A stretch of 22,442 nucleotides of DNA from Pseudomonadota bacterium (GTDB taxonomy: Bacteria; Pseudomonadota; Gammaproteobacteria; Burkholderiales; Burkholderiaceae_D). Below the pieces are notes generated by a model. The model worked only from the letters and a program-made list of their open reading frames with translations, was not told the origin of the DNA and did not search any database. The stretch is from NCBI GenBank assembly GCA_023416415.1, contig JAEZHR010000082.1, forward strand, positions 1-22,442. The letters run 5' to 3'. Of this stretch, positions 1 to 7,813 are shown one piece after another. How positions within the stretch are numbered: position 1 is the first letter of the stretch; each line of letters opens with the position of its first letter. Position numbers and translations under genes: made by a program.

Positions 1-569
1 TTGTCGTAGTCGCGGGTGCTGATGATGTTGTTGTAGAACTCGGGCGCGGTATCGAGGTTGTGGTTGTAGTAATCGAGGCCCGCCGCCGCCAGGCGTTCGG
101 CCTGGCCGTCCTCCAGCATGCCCAGCGTGGCGCAGGCTTCCAGCCCTAGCGCCTTCACGCCGCGCACCATCGCTTCGACGTGATCGAGATCGCGGTCCTT
201 GGGACCGCGCCACGCGGCCCCCATGCAGAAACGCGTGGCGCCCTGTTCCCTGGCGGCCCTGGCGGCAGCGAGCACCGCTTCGAGTTCGAGCAGTTTTTGC
301 GCCTGCACGCCGGTGTCGTAGCGCGCGGCCTGCGGACAGTAGCCGCAGTCCTCCGGACAGCCGCCGGTCTTGATTGACAGCAGCGTGGCCAGTTCGACAT
401 CCTGCGGATCGAAATGCTGGCGGTGTACCTGCTGGGCCCGCCAAAGCAGGTCGTTGAACGGCAGCTCGAACAGTTCGACCACCTTGTCCACCGGCCAGCG
501 TTCAGCCTCGATCCTGCGGCGCGCGGCGGGGGTGGCGAGTTCCTTGAATGTGACGGTTTGCGTGGACAT
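1..569 (-). CDS. bioB: Biotin synthase BioB, N-terminal part (3' end outside window)
   Basis: Radical-SAM enzyme that inserts sulfur into dethiobiotin, the last step of biotin synthesis. About 189 residues are visible from the ATG at 569; the C-terminal part lies beyond position 1. The 4Fe-4S radical-SAM motif CPEDCGYC sits at residues 71-78 (C71, C75, C78) in the BioB-type context SIKTGGCPEDCGYCPQ. It is followed by the FCMGAAWRGPKDRD and GLEACATLGML segments typical of the family. It is the last of four bio genes transcribed in the order A-F-D-B, 23 bp after bioD. Identity is secure; only the C-terminal iron-sulfur ligands cannot be checked here. Confidence 0.97.
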   Translation of the reverse strand, partial: MSTQTVTFKELATPAARRRIEAERWPVDKVVELFELPFNDLLWRAQQVHRQHFDPQDVELATLLSIKTGGCPEDCGYCPQAARYDTGVQAQKLLELEAVLAAARAAREQGATRFCMGAAWRGPKDRDLDHVEAMVRGVKALGLEACATLGMLEDGQAERLAAAGLDYYNHNLDTAPEFYNNIISTRDYD

Positions 570-592
570 CGACGCTTCCTTTGCTTCGGTAG

Positions 593-1303
593 TCAGGGCA
601 AGACAGGTCGGGACGGCCTCGGCCAGCCCGGCAGTACGGAAAAATCCAGGTGCGCGGCGGCGGCGGCCGGCAATGCGACCGGCAGGCGCGGGATGCAGCC
701 GAGCAGCGGCGCCGGCAGGCGCGCAGTCAGCGCTTCCATGTTCTCCACGCCGTGGCGCATTTCAAGATCGACCACGTTGGCAACCCAGCCGGCCAACGTC
801 AAGCCGCGCGCGGCGATCGCCTCGGCGGTGAGCAACGCGTGATTGATGCAACCCAGACGCAAGCCGACCACCAGCACCACGGGCAGATTCAGCTCGCGCG
901 CGAGGTCGGCGGTATCGTAGTTCTCGCCGAGCGGCACCCGAAAGCCGCCGACCCCTTCGACCACGACCACATCCGACGCCTGCCAGATCCGGTCGAAGCA
1001 GGAGCGAATGACGACGGGATCGATCGTGATGCCTTCTTGCGCGGCGGCGATGTGCGGCGCGGCCGGTTCGCGCATCAGATAGGGGCAGACGACGTCCTGC
1101 GGAAACGCGATGCCGGCCGCATCCATGATGCCGTCCACGTCCGCGTTGTACCAGACGCCGTCGCGCTCTTCGCAACCGGCCGCGACCGGCTTCATGCCGG
1201 CCGCGCGCACACCCAGCTGGCCGAGCGCGTACAGCATCGTGCAGGTGGTCAAAGTCTTTCCGATCTCGGTATCGGTGCCGGTGACGAAATAGGCGTTGTT
1301 CAT
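593..1303 (-). CDS. bioD: Dethiobiotin synthetase BioD
   Basis: ATP-dependent carboxylation and ring closure of 7,8-diaminononanoate to dethiobiotin in the cytosol. The protein has 236 residues, close to the family length. The P-loop GTDTEIGKT occupies residues 9-17 with Lys16, and it is followed by the conserved GMKPVAAGCE segment. A VVVEGVGGFRVPL segment matches the family's second nucleotide and substrate region. The ATG at 1303 overlaps the bioF stop codon as ATGA, so translation is probably coupled. The C-terminus is rich in alanine and proline and looks less conserved. Confidence 0.97.
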   Translation of the reverse strand: MNNAYFVTGTDTEIGKTLTTCTMLYALGQLGVRAAGMKPVAAGCEERDGVWYNADVDGIMDAAGIAFPQDVVCPYLMREPAAPHIAAAQEGITIDPVVIRSCFDRIWQASDVVVVEGVGGFRVPLGENYDTADLARELNLPVVLVVGLRLGCINHALLTAEAIAARGLTLAGWVANVVDLEMRHGVENMEALTARLPAPLLGCIPRLPVALPAAAAAHLDFSVLPGWPRPSRPVLP

Positions 1304-2487
1304 GTCATGTTCTCCAGGCGGTTGACCGCCTGCACCAGCTCGGCCACATCCTCGCGCGTATGCGCGGCCGAGAGCGTGATGCGCAGGCGGGCAGTGTTGA
1401 CGGGAACGGTGGGCGGACGGATCGCGGGCACCCAGATGCCCTGCTCATGCAGGAGCGCGGCGGCGCGCAGGGCTTCGTCGTTGGCGCCGATGATGACCGG
1501 CTGCACTTCCGTGTCGGATGGAAACAGATGCCAGCGCTCAAGCTTCATCCCATCCTTCAGTTGTGCGATCAGCGCTTGCAAATGGGCGCGCCGCGCGCTG
1601 CCTTCCGCGCCCGCGATGATGTCGAGACTGGCCAGCAGTGCGTGCGCCAGCGCCGGCGCAGAGGCGGTCGTGTAGATGTAGGGCCGGGCGCGTTGCAACA
1701 GCCATTCGATGACCGTTTCGTGCGCGCAAATGAAGGCGCCGCCGACGCCGGCTGCCTTGCCGAGCGTACCCATGTAGACGATGTGGGGCGAGCGCAGGCC
1801 GAAGTGTTCGAGCGCGCCGCGACCGTGTTCGCCGAGCACGCCGAAGCCGTGCGCATCGTCGATCAGCAGCCAGGCGCCGTAGCGCTCGCACAGCGCCAGC
1901 AGGCGCGGCAAGGGCGCGAGGTCGCCATCCATGCTGAATACGCTGTCGGTGACCACCATCTTGTTCTTCGCCGTGCTCGCCCGCAGCAGCGTCTCCAGCG
2001 CATCCGTATCGCCGTGCGCATAGACCTGCACGTTCGAGCGCGACAGGCGTGCGCCGTCAATCAGCGAGGCGTGGTTCAGCGATTCCGAGAACAGATCGGT
2101 GTCGCGCCCGCCGAGCGCTGACAGCATGGCGAGGTTGGCCATGTAGCCGGTGCAGAAACAGAGCGCGCGCGCCTTGTCGATGTCCGGCGCCATGAAGGCG
2201 GCCAGCCGCTCTTCCAGCAGCGAGTGGGCGCGCGAGTGCCCGCTGATCAGGTGCGAAGCACCGCTGCCGACGCCATACTTCTGCGCGCCTTCCTGCAGGG
2301 CGGCGATGAGCTTCGGGTGCGCAGCGAGACCCAGGTAGTCGTTGCTGCAGAAGGCCAGCATCGCGCGCCCATCCACCACCGGGCGCGGCGCGCAGGGTGT
2401 GTCGGCGGTGCGGCGGCGCCGGCGCAGGGCGTTGGCATCGAGTTCGGCGATGTCGCGTTCGAGGCGGGCCAGGAGTTCCATCGTCAT
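1300..2487 (-). CDS. bioF: 8-amino-7-oxononanoate synthase BioF
   Basis: PLP enzyme that condenses pimeloyl-ACP (or pimeloyl-CoA) with alanine to give KAPA, the first committed ring-assembly step of biotin synthesis. The protein has 395 residues. Visible family marks are the N-terminal FCSNDYLGLAAHP segment (residues 46-58), VGSGASHLISGHS (73-85), the PLP-contacting DDAHGFGVLG (210-219) and the Schiff-base lysine Lys244 in GTLGKAAGVGG. The ATG at 2487 overlaps the bioA stop as ATGA. A second in-frame ATG lies two codons later and could also be used. It sits between bioA and bioD with 4-bp overlaps on both sides, so it is clearly in one operon. Confidence 0.97.
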   Translation of the reverse strand: MTMELLARLERDIAELDANALRRRRRTADTPCAPRPVVDGRAMLAFCSNDYLGLAAHPKLIAALQEGAQKYGVGSGASHLISGHSRAHSLLEERLAAFMAPDIDKARALCFCTGYMANLAMLSALGGRDTDLFSESLNHASLIDGARLSRSNVQVYAHGDTDALETLLRASTAKNKMVVTDSVFSMDGDLAPLPRLLALCERYGAWLLIDDAHGFGVLGEHGRGALEHFGLRSPHIVYMGTLGKAAGVGGAFICAHETVIEWLLQRARPYIYTTASAPALAHALLASLDIIAGAEGSARRAHLQALIAQLKDGMKLERWHLFPSDTEVQPVIIGANDEALRAAALLHEQGIWVPAIRPPTVPVNTARLRITLSAAHTREDVAELVQAVNRLENMT

Positions 2488-3812
2488 GCTCCCAGCACTT
2501 CGTTGAGCACGGTGTGCGTGCCCTTGGCGAGGAAATCGATTTCCTCGTCGGACAGGATGTAGGGCGGCATCAGGTAGACGGTGCGGCCGATCGGGCGCAG
2601 CAGCAGTTCGTGCCTGAGCCCGGCCGTGAAGAACTTGCGCGCGAAGGCTGCATCCTCGGTGTCCACATCGAACGCCCAGATCATGCCGCGCTGGCGGAAA
2701 TGCCGGATGCGCGCATCGGCCGCCAGCGGCATCAGGGCTTCGGTGATGTGCCGTGCCCTGCGCCGGTTGTTCTCGATCACGTTGTCGCGATCAAAGATGG
2801 CCAGCGTGGCCAGCGCAGCGCGACAGGCGAGCGGATTGCCGGTGTAGGAATGCGAATGCAGGAAGCCGCGCCGGATGTCGGCGTCGTAGAAGGCCTGGTA
2901 GATCGCCGGGCGCGTCATCACCAGCGACAGCGGCAGGTAGCCGCCCGAGATGCCCTTGGACAGGCACAGGAAATCCGGCCATGCGCCGGCTTGCTCGCAG
3001 GCGAAGAAGGTGCCGGTACGTCCGCAGCCGACCGCAATTTCGTCGGCGATCAGGTGCACGTCGTAGCGGTCGCACAGGCGGCGCAATTCGGAAAGGTAGA
3101 CCGGGTCGTGCATCGCCATGCCGGCGGCGCACTGCACCAGCGGCTCGACGATGATGGCGGCGATCCGGTCCGCGCGCTGCTGCAGCAGCGCCTCGAACTC
3201 CGCGGCGGCACGCATGGCGACGTCCGCATCCGATTCTCCGTCCTGTGCCTGGCGCGCATCGGGCGACATGATCACGTGCGCCTGCTGCAGCATCGGGCCG
3301 TAGGCATCGCGAAACAGCGACACGTCGGTCACGCGCAGCGCGCCGACCGTCTCCCCGTGATAGCTGTCCTTCAGGCAGACGAATTCCTGCTTCTGCGGCC
3401 GACCGCTGTTGCGCCAGTAATGAAAGCTCATCTTCAGCGCGATTTCGACCGCCGACGCGCCGTCCGAAGCATAGAAACAGTGACCAAGGACGTTGCCCGT
3501 GCGCGCGGCCAGCTGCTCGGAAAGCGCAACCACCGGCTCGTGCGTGAAGCCGGCCAGCATCGCATGTTCGAGCGTGTCGAGCTGCGCCTTCAGTGCCGCG
3601 TTGATGATCGGATTCGCATGCCCGAACAGATTCACCCACCACGAGCTGACCGCATCCAGGTAGCGTCCGCCCTGCGGATCGTACAGCCAGGCTCCCTTGC
3701 CATGCGACAGCGGCACCAGCGGCATCGTTTCGTGATGCTGCATCTGGGTGCAGGGGTGCCACACGCTGGCGAGGCTGCGGGTGGTGAGATCGGGATGTTG
3801 TGCTGCGGTCAA
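2484..3812 (-). CDS. bioA: Adenosylmethionine-8-amino-7-oxononanoate aminotransferase BioA (non-ATG start)
   Basis: PLP aminotransferase that uses S-adenosylmethionine as amino donor to convert KAPA to DAPA. The family signatures VWHPCTQM, DAVSSWWVNLFGH, LADEIAVGCGRTG-like (here IADEIAVGCGRTG) and the PLP lysine in CLSKGISGGYLP are all present. No ATG lies between the in-frame TAG that ends liuC (3885-3887) and the conserved VWHPCTQM segment. I chose the TTG at 3812 because GGAG lies five bases before it; this gives 442 residues. The alternative is the TTG at 3836, preceded by GAAAGAG, which gives 450 residues. It starts about 70 bases after liuC and is first of the four bio genes. Identity is secure; the start is not. 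Confidence 0.95.
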   Translation of the reverse strand: MTAAQHPDLTTRSLASVWHPCTQMQHHETMPLVPLSHGKGAWLYDPQGGRYLDAVSSWWVNLFGHANPIINAALKAQLDTLEHAMLAGFTHEPVVALSEQLAARTGNVLGHCFYASDGASAVEIALKMSFHYWRNSGRPQKQEFVCLKDSYHGETVGALRVTDVSLFRDAYGPMLQQAHVIMSPDARQAQDGESDADVAMRAAAEFEALLQQRADRIAAIIVEPLVQCAAGMAMHDPVYLSELRRLCDRYDVHLIADEIAVGCGRTGTFFACEQAGAWPDFLCLSKGISGGYLPLSLVMTRPAIYQAFYDADIRRGFLHSHSYTGNPLACRAALATLAIFDRDNVIENNRRRARHITEALMPLAADARIRHFRQRGMIWAFDVDTEDAAFARKFFTAGLRHELLLRPIGRTVYLMPPYILSDEEIDFLAKGTHTVLNEVLGA

Positions 3813-3884
3813 AGGTACTCCGGGAAATTTCTTCAAGTCTCTTTCGTTGCGCCTGTCCTCGGAACGGCGGCGAACAAATGCGCG

Positions 3885-4670
3885 CTAGCTCAACCAGCCC
3901 GGCTTGCGCTTCTCCAGAAACGACTGCACGCCTTCCCTGCCTTCTTCCGAACTGCGGATGTCGGCAATCCGGCGTGCGGTATCGGCGATCAATGCATCGG
4001 ACAGTTCGCGCCCGGCCACATCGTGCACCAGGCGCTTGGCTTCCTTCACGGCGTTCGGGCTGTTGTTCACCAGCGCCTTGACGATCTCTCCGCAGCAAGC
4101 ATCCAGCGCCTCGGCCGATACGACCTCGTGAACGAAACCGATGCGCTGCGCTTCGCGCGCGGAGAAACGCTCCGCCGTCAGGAAATAGCGGCGCGCGGCG
4201 TTCTCGCCCATGGCCTTGATCACGTACGGCGAAATTGTCGCCGGAATGAGACCCAGCCTGACCTCGGACAGGCAGAAGTTCACCCCTTCCGCCACCACCG
4301 CAATATCGCAGGCCGCAACCAGCCCCATGCCGCCGGCGTAGCAATCGCCCTGCACCTTCGCCACCACCGGTTTCGGGCAGGCGTGAATGATGCGCAGCAT
4401 GGCCGCCAGCTGCGCGGCATCGGCATGGTTCTCATCGTAGGTATAGCCCGCCATCGTCTTCATCCAGTTCAGGTCGGCCCCGGCGCAGAAGGCCGGCCCG
4501 CTGGCAGCAAGAACGATGGCGCGCACTGCGGGATCTTCGCCCAGGCGACGGAAGACGTCCGTGATTTCGGCAATCGTCGTTTCGTTGAAGGCGTTGCGCA
4601 TGTCCGGCCGGTTCAGCGTGACGGTAGCGACGCGGTTTTCGATTGCAAGAAGCAGGGTTTGGTAGTCCAT
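3885..4670 (-). CDS. liuC: Enoyl-CoA hydratase family protein, probable methylglutaconyl-CoA hydratase LiuC
   Basis: Crotonase-fold protein of 261 residues. In leucine breakdown LiuC hydrates 3-methylglutaconyl-CoA to HMG-CoA. The oxyanion-hole segment FCAGADLNWMKTMAG (residues 61-75) is typical of this subgroup of crotonases, and the second oxyanion loop is GDCYAGGMGL (108-117). A glutamate in LSEVRLGLIPA (around 136) matches the family's active-site region. It begins 14 bp after the liuB stop, with GAGG before the ATG. Position directly behind the carboxylase beta subunit, the enzyme that makes its substrate, supports LiuC over a general enoyl-CoA hydratase. Reaction assignment is by context and motif, not biochemical proof. 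Confidence 0.9.
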   Translation of the reverse strand: MDYQTLLLAIENRVATVTLNRPDMRNAFNETTIAEITDVFRRLGEDPAVRAIVLAASGPAFCAGADLNWMKTMAGYTYDENHADAAQLAAMLRIIHACPKPVVAKVQGDCYAGGMGLVAACDIAVVAEGVNFCLSEVRLGLIPATISPYVIKAMGENAARRYFLTAERFSAREAQRIGFVHEVVSAEALDACCGEIVKALVNNSPNAVKEAKRLVHDVAGRELSDALIADTARRIADIRSSEEGREGVQSFLEKRKPGWLS

Positions 4671-4684
4671 GGTCAGATCCTCGC

Positions 4685-6292
4685 TTACATCCGGAACACG
4701 CCGAACTTCGTATCCTCGATCGGCGCATTGAGCGCCGCCGACAGGCCCAGGCCAAGCACCATGCGCGTATCGGCCGGATCGATCACGCCGTCATCCCACA
4801 GGCGCGCGGTGGCGTAGTAGGGATGTCCCTGGTGTTCGTACTGTTCGCGAATCGGCTGCTTGAAGGCGTCCTCTTCTTCCTTGCTCCAGCTGCCGCCCTT
4901 GGCTTCGATGCCGTCGCGCTTGACGGTGGCCAGCACGCTCGCGGCCTGCTCGCCGCCCATGACCGAGATGCGCGCGTTCGGCCACATCCACAGCATGCGC
5001 GGCGAATAGGCGCGCCCACACATGCCGTAGTTTCCTGCGCCGAAACTGCCGCCGATGATGACCGTGAACTTGGGCACCGAGGCGGTGGAAACGGCCGTCA
5101 CCATCTTCGCGCCATTGCGCGCGATGCCTTCGTTCTCGTACTTGCGCCCGACCATGAAGCCGGTGATGTTTTGCAGGAAGACCAGCGGGATCTTGCGCTG
5201 GCAGCACAGTTCGATGAAGTGCGCGCCCTTCAGCGCCGATTCGGAAAACAGGATGCCGTTGTTGGCAATGATGCCGACCGGCATGCCGAATATGTGGGCG
5301 AAGCCGCACACCAGCGTCGTGCCGTAGCGCGCCTTGAATTCGTCGAACTCGCTGCCGTCGACGATACGGGCGATGACTTCGCGCACGTCAAAGGGCTTGC
5401 GTGTGTCGGTCGGAATCACGCCGTACAGTTCGCGCGGATCGTACTTGGGCGCAAGCGGCTCGCGCAGCACCAGTTGCTGCGGCTTCCTGCGGTTCAGGTT
5501 GCCGACGATCTTGCGCGCCAGGGCGAGCGCATGCATGTCGTTCTGCGCGAGATGATCGACCACGCCGGACAGGCGCGTATGCACGTCGCCGCCGCCCAGA
5601 TCTTCGGCGCTGACGACTTCACCGGTGGCGGCCTTCACCAGCGGCGGGCCGCCGAGGAAGATCGTGCCCTGGTCCTTGACGATGACGGACTCGTCGCTCA
5701 TCGCCGGCACATAGGCGCCGCCGGCCGTGCAGGAACCCATCACGACCGCGATCTGCGGAATGCCTCTGGCCGACAGGTTGGCCTGGTTGAAGAAGATGCG
5801 GCCGAAATGATCGCGGTCCGGAAACACGTCGTCCTGATTCGGCAGGTTGGCGCCTCCCGAGTCGACCAGGTAGATGCAGGGCAGATTGTTCTGGTCGGCG
5901 ATTTCCTGCGCGCGCAGATGCTTCTTGACCGTCATCGGGTAGTAGGTGCCGCCCTTCACGGTGGCGTCGTTGCAGACGATCACGCATTCCTGGCCGGCGA
6001 CGCGGCCGATGCCAGTGATGATGCCGGCCGAGGGGGCCGCATCGCCGTACATGGCGTAGGCCGCCATCTGCGAAAACTCGAGAAAGGGCGTGCCCGGATC
6101 GAGCAGCATCTGCACGCGGTCGCGCGGCAACAGCTTGCCGCGCGCGACGTGTTTCTTGCGCGCCTCCTCGCCGCCGCCCAGGGCGATCTTTTCCACCTTG
6201 GCATGCAAGTCGTCCACCAGCGCCTGCATGGCGCCGGCATTCCCCTTGAAATCGTCCGAGCGGACGTTCAGCTTCGATTCGAGAATTGTCAT
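4685..6292 (-). CDS. liuB: Methylcrotonyl-CoA carboxylase, carboxyltransferase (beta) subunit
   Basis: Transfers carboxyl from carboxybiotin to 3-methylcrotonyl-CoA during leucine breakdown. The protein has 535 residues, the usual length for MCC beta. Visible segments include VKGGTYYPMTVKKHLRAQE, IYLVDSGGANLPNQ, FGRIFFNQANLSA, VMGSCTAGGAYVPAMSDE and, in the C-terminal half, GFMVGRKYENEGIARNGAK and GGSFGAGNYGMCGRAY, a pattern characteristic of MCC rather than propionyl-CoA carboxylase. It needs the biotinylated alpha subunit (LiuD), which is not in this window. The ATG follows two bases after the ychJ-like stop, with GGAAAGA as ribosome site inside that gene's end. Confidence 0.95.
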   Translation of the reverse strand: MTILESKLNVRSDDFKGNAGAMQALVDDLHAKVEKIALGGGEEARKKHVARGKLLPRDRVQMLLDPGTPFLEFSQMAAYAMYGDAAPSAGIITGIGRVAGQECVIVCNDATVKGGTYYPMTVKKHLRAQEIADQNNLPCIYLVDSGGANLPNQDDVFPDRDHFGRIFFNQANLSARGIPQIAVVMGSCTAGGAYVPAMSDESVIVKDQGTIFLGGPPLVKAATGEVVSAEDLGGGDVHTRLSGVVDHLAQNDMHALALARKIVGNLNRRKPQQLVLREPLAPKYDPRELYGVIPTDTRKPFDVREVIARIVDGSEFDEFKARYGTTLVCGFAHIFGMPVGIIANNGILFSESALKGAHFIELCCQRKIPLVFLQNITGFMVGRKYENEGIARNGAKMVTAVSTASVPKFTVIIGGSFGAGNYGMCGRAYSPRMLWMWPNARISVMGGEQAASVLATVKRDGIEAKGGSWSKEEEDAFKQPIREQYEHQGHPYYATARLWDDGVIDPADTRMVLGLGLSAALNAPIEDTKFGVFRM

Positions 6293-6294
6293 TG

Positions 6295-6684
6295 TTATCT
6301 TTCCGGGAACGTCCCGTCCACGTAGTACCAGACGCCGTCTTCGCGCACGAAGCGGCTCGTTTCATGCAGTCGATGCGCGCGTCCGCCAATCTTGTAGCGG
6401 GCGATGAATTCCACGATCGCCTCGTCGCCGCTGGCCTCATGCCTGCGCACCTCCAGGCCGAGCCACCTGGTCGCGCCATCGCTGAGCGCGCCTGCGGGGC
6501 GTGTGCTCGGGTGCCAGGTGCGCTGCAGCCATGCGTCATTGCCGCGCACGTAAGCGGTGTAGCGCGAGCGCATCAGTTGTTCGGCGGTTTCAGGTGCCGC
6601 GCCGGCTTCGACGAAGCGGGCGCAGCAAGTCTGATAGTTCTCGCCCCCGCAGGGGCAGGCTTCGGTTTTCGGCTTGGCCATCAT
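6295..6684 (-). CDS. YchJ-like SEC-C motif protein
   Basis: Small protein of about 129 residues in the YchJ/UPF0225 group; its exact function is unknown. The N-terminus carries the zinc-binding SEC-C pattern in ACPCGGENYQTCC. This is followed by an NTF2-like domain with LMRSRYTAYVRGNDAWLQRTWHPSTRP and ending in WYYVDGTFPER. The reading frame is open upstream to 6747, but that part is arginine-rich and unlike the family. I chose the ATG at 6684 (or the adjacent one at 6681) just before KPKTEACPCGG. No good ribosome site is visible. It sits two bases upstream of liuB, so it is probably co-transcribed, although no role in leucine breakdown is known. Confidence 0.85.
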   Translation of the reverse strand: MMAKPKTEACPCGGENYQTCCARFVEAGAAPETAEQLMRSRYTAYVRGNDAWLQRTWHPSTRPAGALSDGATRWLGLEVRRHEASGDEAIVEFIARYKIGGRAHRLHETSRFVREDGVWYYVDGTFPER

Positions 6685-6750
6685 TTCATGTGTTCGGCGC
6701 CGCATGCTTGCGTCAGTCTGTCGCCGGACGCTGCACCTTGCTTGCATCGT

Positions 6751-6772
6751 CGTTCCCGCCTGCGCGGGAACG
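6751..6772. repeat. REP-like palindrome after the rhodanese gene
   Basis: Perfect 9-bp inverted repeat CGTTCCCGC / GCGGGAACG with a 4-base loop CTGC. It begins a few bases after the rhodanese stop codon. The sequence resembles dispersed intergenic palindromes of the form TTCCCGCGCAGGCGGGAA common in betaproteobacterial genomes. There is no U-run after the stem on either strand, so it is more likely a REP-type element or mRNA-stabilising stem than an intrinsic terminator. Confidence 0.6.
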
Positions 6773-6777
6773 CCAGT

Positions 6778-7188
6778 TCATCCTGCCTTCGACTTGCTTT
6801 CCTTCGCGCCCACCGGTCCGCCGCCATCCTTCCAGGCCTTGAACCCGCCCTCGATATGCGCCACGTTTTCCATGCCCATGTCCTGCACGGTCTTGGTCGT
6901 CAGCGCGCTGCGCCAGCCGGCTGCGCAGAAGAAGATGAATTCCTTGTCCTCGCCGAACACCGGCTTGAAGTAGGGTGAATCGGGATCGACCCAGAATTCG
7001 ATCATCCCGCGCGGCGCGGAATAGGCGCCGGGAATCACGCCCTCGCGTTCCAGTTCGCGCACATCGCGGATGTCGACGAACTGCACGTTCGGATCGCCGT
7101 GCTTCGCCCGGGCTTCTTCCAGCGTATAGGTCTTCACCTGCGCCATCGCTTCGTCGACCAGCGCCTTGTATCCCTTCTTCAGTGCCAT
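6778..7188 (-). CDS. Rhodanese-like domain protein
   Basis: Single-domain rhodanese of 136 residues, likely cytosolic, since no signal peptide is seen. The substrate-binding VDIRDVRELEREGVIPGA segment lies at residues 38-55. The active-site cysteine is Cys88 in the loop CAAGWRS (88-94), so sulfur transfer is chemically possible. The C-terminal end is rich in Lys, Ser and Gly (KESKSKAG). It starts one base after the stop of the isomerase-like gene, so the two are very likely co-translated. The sulfur donor and acceptor are unknown. Confidence 0.88.
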   Translation of the reverse strand: MALKKGYKALVDEAMAQVKTYTLEEARAKHGDPNVQFVDIRDVRELEREGVIPGAYSAPRGMIEFWVDPDSPYFKPVFGEDKEFIFFCAAGWRSALTTKTVQDMGMENVAHIEGGFKAWKDGGGPVGAKESKSKAG

Positions 7189-7189
7189 G

Positions 7190-7795
7190 TCAGAACCCTC
7201 CCGCCTTCAGCCAGGCCTCGAGCTGCTCGAAGCGATCGAAGCCCCAGAACGGTTCGCCGTCGACGATCATGAAGGGTGAGCCGAACACGCCGCGCTTCAT
7301 TGCGGCCTCGACCTCGGCCCTGAGTTGCTCCTTGACCGGCTCGCTGACGACCGCGTCCGCCACTGCGGCAGTGTCGATGTCCAGCGCGCCGGCAACGTCG
7401 GCCACGGTTGCCGCATCGGTGATGTCGCGTCCGTCGACGAAGTAGGCGCGATAGAGTGCACGCGCAAGTTCGCCGGCCTTTGCCTGGCCGTGCGTGGTCC
7501 CGGTCCACAACACTGCGCGCGCCGCCAGCTGGCTGGAGATCGGAAATTTCTGCGGAAAGGTGAAGGGAATGCCATGCAGGCGCGCAGTACGCTGCATGTC
7601 GTGCACGGCGTACTGCCCCTTGATCGGAATCAGCGGCAATGGCTGGCAGCCCGTGGTCTTGAAGATGGCGCCGAGCAGAACCGGACGCCAGTTCACCCTG
7701 CGGTCAAACTTCGCGGCCAGCGCGTCGATACGCTCTGCACCGAAGTAGCCGTAGGGTGATGAAAAGTCGAAGTAGAAATCGATGTCTCCTGCCAT
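7190..7795 (-). CDS. 2-hydroxychromene-2-carboxylate isomerase family (DsbA/kappa-GST fold)
   Basis: Thioredoxin-fold protein of 201 residues related to HCCA isomerases and kappa glutathione transferases, which use glutathione. The N-terminal FYFDFSSPYGYFGAE places serine (Ser13, before Pro-Tyr) where DsbA has its CxxC, as usual for this family. GVFGSPFMIVDGEPFWGFDR near the C-terminus is the glutathione-side loop with the cis-proline. No naphthalene-pathway genes are nearby, so the real substrate here is unknown and the family name should not be read as a function. It has a strong AAGGAGGAG ribosome site and follows the acyl-CoA dehydrogenase gene by 18 bp. Confidence 0.88.
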   Translation of the reverse strand: MAGDIDFYFDFSSPYGYFGAERIDALAAKFDRRVNWRPVLLGAIFKTTGCQPLPLIPIKGQYAVHDMQRTARLHGIPFTFPQKFPISSQLAARAVLWTGTTHGQAKAGELARALYRAYFVDGRDITDAATVADVAGALDIDTAAVADAVVSEPVKEQLRAEVEAAMKRGVFGSPFMIVDGEPFWGFDRFEQLEAWLKAGGF

Positions 7796-7813
7796 GGTCT
7801 CCTCCTTGTGTAA

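Noticed and set aside
2397..4817. An 806-codon open frame on the plus strand opposite bioA and liuC
   Set aside because: Arg/His/Gly-rich translation with no family resemblance; it is an antisense shadow of high-GC genes that are clearly recognised on the minus strand.
4643..6325. A 560-codon plus-strand open frame opposite liuB
   Set aside because: It mirrors liuB codon for codon, has no recognisable domain, and liuB is certain.
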